From Phytopythium helicoides (Eukaryota; Oomycota; Peronosporomycetes; Pythiales; Pythiaceae), in NCBI GenBank assembly GCA_024867545.1, contig JANFNE010000018.1, forward strand, positions 372,001 through 436,000: 64,000 nucleotides of DNA, written 5' to 3'. The position numbers were made by a program, and so were the translations under genes. Under the pieces are notes generated by a model that saw only the letters and a list, made by a program, of their open reading frames with translations, did no database searches and had not been told where the DNA came from. Of this stretch, positions 56,894 to 64,000 are shown piece after piece; positions within the stretch are counted from its first letter, which is position 1, and each line of letters begins with the position of its first letter.

Positions 56894-58402
56894 ATGGGCA
56901 TCTGCGCTAGCTTCCGTGCGCCGACGCTCGAGAGGCTGTATGCAGTAGATGAACGCGACGTGCTGGGCGAAGGCGCGTACTCCGTTGTGCTGCGCGGAGT
57001 ATCACGCTCAAATGGAGCGCAGGTTGCTGTCAAGCGGATCGACAAACGAAATCACGCACTCGCAGGACTGCGTGTGTGGGAAGAAGAGGTCGCCATGTTG
57101 CGCCAGTGCGGAGACCACCCGCACGTCATCTCTCTGCGCGATGTTTTTGATACGCCAGAGCATGTTTTCATCGTAACCGAGCTTGCCGAGGGCGGAGAGC
57201 TCTTCCAGACGCTCATCAACGTAAGTAGAGACCTGACTGGAGCTAGAATCGTTACGGGATGGTCATGTGGATCACTGCTTGCAGGAAGGGGCGTACTCGG
57301 AGTGGGATGCAAAGCGATTCACCCGCCAGATCTTGCTCGCACTCGAGTTTTTGCACAGCCGCGACATCGTGCACAGGTTTGTAGAAATCCGCATCTCGGA
57401 AATGTGGGTCTCCGTCAGCTTAATGGAGGCCGTCATGTTGGCAGGGATATCAAACCTGAGAATCTGCTACTTACGACTAAGGACTCGAGGAGTGCAACCA
57501 TCAAGCTTGCTGACTTTGGGATGGCCACGCTCGTCAGCGTGAGTTTTACTGCTGTTCTTCTTCTGCAGGCACCATTTTTTTTATTGACTTTATGGGCTGT
57601 CTATCTTTACAGACCACGAGCTTCCTTGATGCGAAACATTTGTCGTGGGCCTACTGTGCGCCGGAAGTGTTGCGTACTGCCTCGCCTAGCGCATCAACAA
57701 GTGAGCCGAACTCTTCAGTGCTGCAGCAGACCTGTCTCAAGAGTGATATTTGGAGCGTGGGCATTGTTCTCTTCGTGCTTCTGAGTGGCATTCACCCGTT
57801 CGATCCCGATGGACGACAAACTCGCGAGCAAATCATCACTAACATTCAAAAGGAACCTTCTCCATGGACGACGCGTTGTGGGAGCCGATATCTGCCGAGG
57901 CGAAGGCGTTTATTGGGAAGCTGTTGAGCGGCAACCCAGAGGATCGCCCGAGCGCAGCCGAGGCTCTTGGGTACGAATGGTTTGGATCACCACATACGCC
58001 ACGAACGTCGTTGTCAGTGTCTGTCACGAACGGTCTTGGGCAGTACCAGCGTCTCATGCAGCGCAAGTTCCGGGTAAACGCGTCTGTCAGTTGTTTCGGG
58101 GCCACTCCATAAGCTGATACCCGCTTGCGGATGTCTTTGGTGTCCAGACGAGCGTGCTGGTAGCCATGGCCGCTCAGACGTTCCGCAAGAGCCTCGAGAG
58201 GTCTCGGAACTCGAAGACAGAGAGCAGCAAGGACGGGGTTCAGCCGATCGCTCCACCATCCGTCGAGGTCGAGGTTCTCGCCCATGCCACCTCGCTCCCC
58301 GAAGACGCCCCTCCTCCTCCTGACCAAGTCGCGAGCCAGCCCTCCGTGGTGGGTCGGCTATTCCACCGCACCGTCCATTCCGAGGTCCCCTCCCCACCAT
58401 AG
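56894..58402 (+). CDS. CAMK-like serine/threonine kinase with predicted N-terminal acylation, five exons
   Basis: Exons 56894–57220, 57285–57376, 57445–57538, 57613–58073 and 58148–58402; about 409 residues allowing for one missing base near 57850. Start MGICASFRAP offers Gly2 for myristoylation and Cys4 for palmitoylation, predicting membrane attachment. Kinase motifs: glycine loop LGEGAYSVVLRG, VAVKRID, IVTELAEGGELFQTL, catalytic loop HRDIKPENLLL (spanning the exon 2–3 junction), DFGMATLV, CAPEVL, SDIWSVGIVLFVLLSG and ALWEPISAEAKAFIGKLLSG. The C-tail after the fourth intron (SKTESSKDGVQ onward) is Ser/Pro-rich. This resembles calcium/calmodulin-dependent kinases, but no EF-hand or clear calmodulin site is visible. 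Confidence 0.9.
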
Positions 58403-58463
58403 CAAACCGCTGACGTTGAAGTGCGTGTCAAGTTGAAGCGCCCATATACAGAAATGATATCCG

Positions 58464-58478
58464 CCCCCCCCCCCCCCC
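58464..58478. repeat. Poly-C homopolymer run of about 15
   Basis: A C run, with a second shorter one after a single T, between the kinase and ATP synthase genes. It is prone to length error in sequencing, so exact size is unsure. Confidence 0.85.
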
Positions 58479-58490
58479 TCCCCCCTCCTT

Positions 58491-58528
58491 CGCGCTGATT
58501 GGCCACCACGCCCCATCCAATCACCGCG
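58491..58528. promoter_or_regulatory. Inverted CCAAT pair upstream of ATP synthase subunit b
   Basis: CGCGCTGATTGG at 58491–58502 and CCAATCACCGCG at 58517–58528, facing each other, about 110–145 bases before the start at 58636. The first is identical to the 12-mer at 2421 and 62888. Confidence 0.55.
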
Positions 58529-58635
58529 CTTCCCCCTTTTTGACTACCCGGGATCGCACCTAGCCGGAGCGCTACGTGTGGCCGCCCCCTTCCCAGCGCC
58601 TCCCCCAACTCGCCAATCCGCCCGCCAGCCGCACG

Positions 58636-59691
58636 ATGCTGAGCCGCCTCGCCCTGCGCCACGCCCGCCTGGCCGCGCCCGTCCGCGCGCTGCGCCCGCT
58701 GAGCTTCCACTCGAGCGGCGCGCGCCAGGCGGAGGAGCCGACGGACGCGGTGCCCGTGCCCTCGCAGGGGCTGCTGGAGCAGTACGGGCTCAACGACTGG
58801 AAGCTGTCGGCGCCGCTGATCGGCGCGCTGGCCATCCCGGCTATTAGCAACGGCGTGCGTACGGGGAGAAGGGGGGATGCGTGGGCGGATGGAGCTGACT
58901 GCTGGCCTGTGATTTGTGTTTGGTGTAGATCTACGCGCTCAACGAGGAGACGCAGCTCTCGTTCTGCTTCCTGCTCTTCTGCACGTCCGTGTACAAGTTC
59001 GGCGGCGAGGCCATCGGATCCTACTTTGACGCGCGCGCTGAGGCTATCCTGAGGTGAGGATGGGGGCAATGGCGCGGGGGAAATATATGGGGAAACACGC
59101 TCACAACAGTCGTATCCACGCAGCGAGCACAACGCCGTCGAGGACGCCAACATCGCACTCGCCAAGGAGACACTCGCCACCCACCAGTCGATGCTCTCGA
59201 TCAACGAGGACGTCGCGCTCGTCGCCGAGGCCCACAAGGAGGCCGTTGAGCTCATGTGCCAGGTCCAGGCCTACAAGCTGCGCCACAAGACCCGCGAGAC
59301 GTTCATCAAGAACCTCGAGTCGATCCGTGAGATCGAGGCCACCTACCAGCAGGAGCTGCAGAAGAGCATGGTCGCCGCCGCCACCAAGAACGTGCGCGCC
59401 ACGATTGAGAAGGGCGACAAGGCGCTCAAGGCCGCCGCCTTCAAGCACGCCATCGACATCCTCGGCAACACGGACGCCGATGAGGGCAAGGAGGACGACG
59501 TCGCCGCGCTCTTCTCCAAGGAGCTCCGCGCCTACGCCGAGGGCCTCGAGGCCAAGCAGGGCCAGGTCATCCAGCTCACCGCCGCCGAGCAGGAGGAGCT
59601 GCAGGCCGACCTCGACGCCTACATGAAGCGCTTCAACCTCGAGGATGCCGAGTTCAAGGCGCCCAAGGAGATCAAGCTGACGCTCATGTAA
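58636..59691 (+). CDS. Mitochondrial ATP synthase F0 subunit b (peripheral stalk), three exons
   Basis: Exons 58636–58854, 58929–59053 and 59124–59691 give 303 residues with all phases matching. The Arg-rich N-terminus without acids (MLSRLALRHARLAAPVRALR) looks like a mitochondrial targeting sequence. Two hydrophobic segments follow (LSAPLIGALAIPAIS and LSFCFLLFCTSVYKFGG), the second continuing into a long charged helix, FDARAEAI through KRFNLEDAEF, as in the stator b subunit that holds F1 against rotation. Sequence is divergent from animal or fungal subunit b, so identity rests on layout and the hydrophobic-plus-long-helix pattern. It could be another stalk protein. A CCAAT pair lies just upstream. 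Confidence 0.8.
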
Positions 59692-59957
59692 GCAAGCGAT
59701 TTGTGCGCTGTTGTATCTCCCTGGACTTCGCAAGCCTTGTGGGGAGGAACCACCGATTGCCGTTCCCTTCCCTCTGCTGCCGCCTGAACGCTGGCACCAG
59801 CAGTAGATGAGGACAGGAACACGAGCAGGATGGATGAATGGAGCCTAAATAAACCAACAAGCCAATGGGAGGTGAACCAACGGGATGCATGCTCTCAAGG
59901 CGAGGTGTGTATTGGCATGTTTAGTTGTGCAGTGCGTGGCAAATTCCACCAGCCATT

Positions 59958-60646
59958 CTAGAAGCGCTTGGCGTGGCTGAACGAGGAGGTAGGACCAGTG
60001 CGGAAGCCTGTATGCTGAAGATCGTAAATGGCTCCAGGCGTGGTGTTTCCGGCGGAGATTCCCGGACGCAACCGCTTCTCGGTGCCGAACGTTGGAGCCA
60101 CAAGCGGCCGGCACTCGCGGAAGGACCCTGGCAGAGCAAGATTTGGCCCTGGTCCTTCGCTTTTCCCGCTCAGTGGAGGCCGAGTGGAGGTCCCAATCTT
60201 CGGCGTGGGTGCCGTGCCGATTGCAATTGGCAAGTCATAGATCGGGCCAGGAGACGGAGTCATGTCGCTCTGCAGTGGCGATCGTGGGGCGTTCTCAAAA
60301 GCTGCAAATGCTGCTGACCGACACACAGAGTTGCTTTGGCGTCCACATGAACCGGGGATTCGTACGACCCAGGTCCTGCACACGGGTTGGCTCGCTTCCT
60401 CGTGACGTCCCAATCTTCCCTCGTGCTGGTACCGAAGCTTTTCTTGGAGCTTGTGCCAATGCACGTCGGGAGCTTGTACAGCGCATCTGTCGAATTTCTT
60501 GATGGCTCCTGCCACTTGAACCTGCGCTCTGTCGGGGTGTACGTTGCTGGCGTGTGATGCACACCACGCTTGGAAGGAGAGTCAAAGAGCGGAGTGTGAA
60601 GACTCGAGCTTGAAGCGGATTTTGACGGCCGCAAACTCGTCTCCAT
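59958..60646 (-). CDS. SHIPPO-repeat (ODF3/STPG-like) flagellar protein
   Basis: About 229 residues if the one frame change near 60345 is corrected. The protein consists of short Pro-Gly-Pro-x-Tyr type repeats: CAGPGSYESPV, PSPGPIYDLPIAIGT and TTPGAIYDLQHTGF, with Ser/Thr-rich linkers and FGTEKRLRPG between them. SHIPPO repeats are found in proteins associated with axonemal microtubules of cilia and flagella, including ODF3-type proteins. Presence of the gene suits an organism with motile zoospores. The start is METSLRPSK at 60646; the frame has no earlier ATG. It converges with ATP synthase b, 266 bases away. Confidence 0.78.
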
Positions 60647-60978
60647 CGCTGATGAAAGCCCAACGCCAGCCAAATCAAGTCACGTCGCAGTTTGCCAGGC
60701 AATGACAGCAAAGCGCACTGGCGCTGGCATCAACGAGACCTATAAGTAGTAGAAGAGCCTATATTTGTTGAGGATCTGATCCAAGGCTACAATCCAAACT
60801 CTTTTCGACTTGGTCGCCGCCGCTCATCAACCTTGAGTGGACTGGCATCTATTGACGCCTTCGACGGCGATGGAACCGGGGAACTAAGTAGGACTCGGCT
60901 TTTCATTGGCGCCACAACTCCTGCGGATGCAACGCGCCGCCACCTTTGCCACGTCTCTCGCCCACTGCGACGCACACA

Positions 60979-62837
60979 TCAGGACTTAGGCCGAGCCTTC
61001 CCACTTTGACTTGATGAGGACATGGCTCGAGACGAGTGGCTGTGCTGCGACCTTGTGGGCGTCAGGGCCGAGTCTGCCTCCGACGAGATCGAACTCCTTG
61101 TGCGGGACTCATCTTCAGACAGAGGTCGAGGTCGAGGCTCAGAGTGAGACAGCTGCGAAACCATGGCGGCGTGCGTAGTTTCGCCAACTACACCTCGCAG
61201 ATACCAATCTTTCCACCGCTGTAGGGCTCACGAGTATATAAGATTCCATTCTCAAACCTTGGAGTCAAACAGATGCAACTTACGCCAAACACCCGCCCAC
61301 ACCATGCCTGGGATCGCTTCAGCGCAATTATTTCAATCAAAACACTCTCGTGTTGTTTGTACGTTCTTGTCTGGGTCTTGGAGCGACAAAACACGGCAAA
61401 CGCTCTCGATTGAGCATCATTGGCCGCCATTTCGTTTCGTTCGCGAATGAGACTCGCAATCGCCTCGACTTGCGGAAATGTTGTTGTGGTAATTTCCTCT
61501 CGGTATGCCTCGAGCGCTTTGTGCTGCTCCATCCATTGCACCTTACCAGCCACTAGCTCGTTCCTCATGTGTACGCATTGAGAGCCAAGACGTGAGAATG
61601 ACTCCTGAAGTTTCTGGCGGGTCGATGCGTTTTTCGACGCTGCAACCTTATTTCGAGCGTGAACTGCCTCACACCACAGCGCCTTCCACGAGTTGAAAAG
61701 CTCGCGCCGTATGAGCTCACGTACGAATCTATCGATCCAGTTGCGCCGCCACGTTATGACACGGTTTCGAGTTTGCAGTGCTCGCTCTAGCTCTCTTGCT
61801 AGCGTATGTCGCTCTGCGCACTCTGATTTCAAAGCTACTTGAGTGCGCTCAAGCTCTCTAGACTACTCAAATTAGCGAAGGATTGCATCGATGCACTCGA
61901 CAGCCAACAGACTCTGTACCTGCTGCTCCTCGTGACGTCTCATTTGCTCCATCTGCGTCTCGTTATTGGTGATGGTAGCTTTCAACAGACCATTCTCGTT
62001 CGCCTTTATGTAACCATCGCTAAATGACGCACTAGCAACTCACAGCATTCAAGACGTCGCACCGCATACCTGCTGCTGAACCATTTGCAGTCGCTGCTCT
62101 GCTGTCGTTGTCAGCGCATCCATTTCCTTGCGGTTTGCTTCGATTGCAGCTCGAAGCTCGATGCGCTGAAGAGCACATCAGACACCAAGATGACAGTATA
62201 CAGCCCTGGATCAACAAGCGCTACCTCTTCAATGAGCTGCTGCCGCTCTCGCTGCCCGCTTGCCAGTTCTTCCTGGAAGCCAGCGACGCGACGATCCTTT
62301 GCCTTGCACGCCTCGTCCTTCTCCGCGATCGCCTGCCGGGATAAAGCGTCAGTTCGTGACCAACTAGCGCAACTCGACAGCACCCAGCCACCTTTGCATG
62401 GTCTGTCCGCGCGAGATCCAGCGCGTCTTCCAGCTGGCGCACTCTGCGCTTCAAGCCCGCGACGTCCGCGTCAAGTCGACACCTATCGGTTCGCAGCCTC
62501 GCGAGCTCCAGCTGCGCCTCCCGCGCGCTGTCGGAACTGGCGTCGGCCGCTCGCTGCAGCTCCCGCACCGTCCGACCGTGGGCCTCCAGCTCCCTCGCGC
62601 GCGCGTCCTCCAGCTGCCGCGCGTCAGCTCCAACTCTCGACCAGCAAGCGAGAAGGCCCATCACCTGGTGCAGCCGCGTCTGAAGCGCGCAGTCCTGGGC
62701 TCTAGCGCAGACTCCGCACATCTCCAGAACGCGCAGCGTGTCCTGCGTGCGCCCAGCTGCCTGTCAGTGGCGCTGGCGGCCCCAGAGCCGCGCAATTGCC
62801 GCGCCCGGCGCCCCATTCTTAGCATCGCCAGTTCCAT
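60979..62837 (-). CDS. Coiled-coil protein of unknown function, six exons
   Basis: Exons 62837–62392, 62332–62225, 62165–62070, 62003–61920, 61862–61284 and 61218–60979; phases agree throughout if one base is missing near 62755, giving about 517 residues. The middle exons are dense heptad-like helix: LEDARARELEAHGRTVRE, IAEKDEACKAKDRRVAGFQE, IELRAAIEANRKEMDALTT and SRELERTQVALKSEC. Exon 5 adds Trp/Arg-rich helices (WRRNWIDRFVRELIRREL). The C-terminus is Ser-rich and disordered, ending GKARPKS. No motor, enzyme or membrane motif is seen, so a cytoskeletal or centrosomal role is only a guess. A further in-frame stretch without stops (60975–60787) follows the TGA directly. An extra 51-base in-frame intron may exist within exon 1. 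Confidence 0.72.
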
Positions 62838-63236
62838 CCCACCGAAAGAGCAGTTTCCGTCGCCGAAGCGTTTGACAGAGTAATCAGCGCGCTGATTGGC
62901 CCACGATCTACTCCAAGCATTGCGATTGGACGAAAAGCGCGCCTTGGTCCACCTTGAAGCCAGCCGGGTGGTGTGGCCCACCTCGCGCGAGAACCCGAGT
63001 GGGCGCTCCAGCTCGCGCGCATCATTCCCCCAAGTGGCTCGTCTCGACCGGATCGCCGCGCCGCTCACTCGCTTCCTGCGGCCGCCGGTGACTCGCGGCG
63101 CTCTCCACAGCAGCAGCAGGCGCCGCGCTCTGCTCCGGTGCATCGGCGGGCTCACAACTCGCCCGGAAGGCCCGGAAACACCCGGAAACACCCGAAAACA
63201 CCCGAGAAAGGCCGAGAGAGGCCGAGAGAGAGCGCC
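62838..63236. promoter_or_regulatory. Bidirectional promoter with palindromic CCAAT site
   Basis: The 399 bases between divergent starts contain AATCAGCGCGCTGATT, a perfect 16-base palindrome at 62882–62897 that runs into a reverse CCAAT box (CGCGCTGATTGG, 62888–62899). A second reverse CCAAT (GCGATTGGACG) lies near 62931. Purine repeats (CCGAGAGAGG units) lie at 63203–63232 just before the plus-strand start. Confidence 0.58.
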
Positions 63237-64000
63237 ATGGTCGGCCGCGTGCACCTGTACTCGGCGGCCAACCTGCTGTGGGTGCTGTGCAACAGCGCGC
63301 TCATCAACTTCTGCCAGTTCTGCCTCTGGTGCCTCGTGCGCCCGTTCGACACGGCGCTCTACCGCCGACTCATGGGGTGCGTGTCGAGGGATGGACGTGA
63401 GGGACTGACTGCTCTTGGGTCGCTGACGGAGGTGGCACCGGGAACAGATCGCTGTGCCAGTCGCTGTGGGTCGACGTCATCTCCTCGTGCTTCCCCGAGA
63501 CCAAGCTGGACGTGACGTAGGTGGCGCGCTGCTGGGAGGGAGGTCTGGGCGGGAACTGACGGAATCGATGGGTTGTAGTGGCCAGCTGCCGACAGACACG
63601 AGCCGCCCGTCGATCATCATCGCGAACCACCAAGTGGACGCGGACTGGTGGTACATCTGGCAGGCCGCGCGCGCTTCGAATGGCGCCGGCAACATCAAGA
63701 TCGTGCTCAAGGACCAGCTCAAGTACCTGCCAGTCATCGGCTGGGGCATGCGGCTGTTCGAGTTCCTGTTCCTTCGCCGTAGCATTGACCACGACTCAAA
63801 GCACATCAAAGGTGCGTTCGGTGATGTTGATATGCGCTCAATTGGTTGCCCGTCTAATATGACACAATCATACAGGATACATTGACAGTCTTGTGAACGA
63901 CGAGTTCCCGTTCTGGCTCGTCATCTTCCCGGAGGGCACGACCATTCACACGGAATACGTCGTCAAGTCGCAAGCTTTTGCTGAAAAGTATGCATATCTC
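63237..64000 (+). CDS. AGPAT/LPAAT-type acyltransferase, 3' truncated by window edge, at least four exons
   Basis: Exons 63237–63376, 63448–63516, 63579–63811 and 63876 onward, all in phase. The enzyme family transfers fatty acids to lysophosphatidic or related lysophospholipids in the endoplasmic reticulum or mitochondrial membrane. The N-terminus is hydrophobic (NLLWVLCNSALINFCQFCLW). The catalytic motif I is NHQVDADWWYIW in place of the common NHxxxxD form, motif II region includes KDQLKYLPVIGWGM and EFLFLRRSIDHD, and motif III is VIFPEGTT. This wording resembles the AGPAT3/4/5 and LCLAT1 branch. The last visible codons read AEKYAYL and the C-terminus lies outside the window. No frame breaks in the visible part. 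Confidence 0.93.

Noticed and set aside
1..64000. CRISPR arrays, tRNA or rRNA genes, integrated viral or transposon proteins
   Set aside because: I found no regular spaced repeats, no cloverleaf with conserved A and B boxes, and no integrase, transposase, reverse transcriptase or capsid-like sequence.

Overview
This window is nuclear DNA from an oomycete, most likely a zoospore-forming Pythium/Phytophthora-type species. The reasons are many short GT–AG introns (about 50–90 bases), closely packed genes on both strands, G/C-rich codon thirds, PDR-type ABC transporters in tandem, protein kinases with an HRDMSLEN catalytic loop, a flagellar SHIPPO-repeat protein, and large multidomain proteins joining EF-hand, ankyrin and zinc-finger modules. 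The species assignment is inference.

Layout. 0–7 kb: two tandem PDR (ABCG) drug-efflux-type transporters, the first cut by the window edge. 7–10.3 kb: two members of an unrecognised gene family; a third lies at 53.8–55 kb, so the family brackets most of the window. 10.5–20 kb: the transcription elongation factor ELOF1, meeting tail to tail a 9-kb, 11-exon minus-strand gene for an EF-hand protein with four PhoD-like modules whose catalytic motifs all look lost. 20.6–30 kb: a USP32-like deubiquitinase converging on a kinesin-12-like motor. 30–36 kb: two inverted SAR1 copies flanking the ESCRT-II subunit SNF8/VPS22, then a U11/U12-20K-like zinc finger and the relic of an armadillo-repeat (probably kinase) gene. 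36–41 kb: a protein kinase, a small membrane protein, splicing factor CWC2, and GINS subunit PSF1 divergent from CWC2. 41–46 kb: two tandem membrane-anchored prolyl 4-hydroxylases with a split catalytic domain. 46–53 kb: a hypothetical gene and a roughly 1750-residue mosaic protein (EF-hand, ankyrin, WW-like, TRAF-type zinc fingers, glycine-rich). 55–64 kb: SRP receptor beta, a probably acylated CAMK-like kinase, ATP synthase subunit b, a SHIPPO protein, a coiled-coil protein and a partial AGPAT-type acyltransferase.

The genes are mostly unrelated housekeeping functions and show no pathway cluster. Loosely shared themes are the secretory pathway (SAR1, SRPRB, P4H), RNA processing (CWC2, U11/U12-20K) and the flagellum (SHIPPO). 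Nearly every long conserved gene is interrupted by isolated single-base indels, mostly insertions. Removing them restores lengths divisible by three and family-sized proteins, so I read most as sequence errors, not gene death. I treat the second SAR1 copy and the armadillo relic as decayed because they also carry substitutions or stops at key sites.
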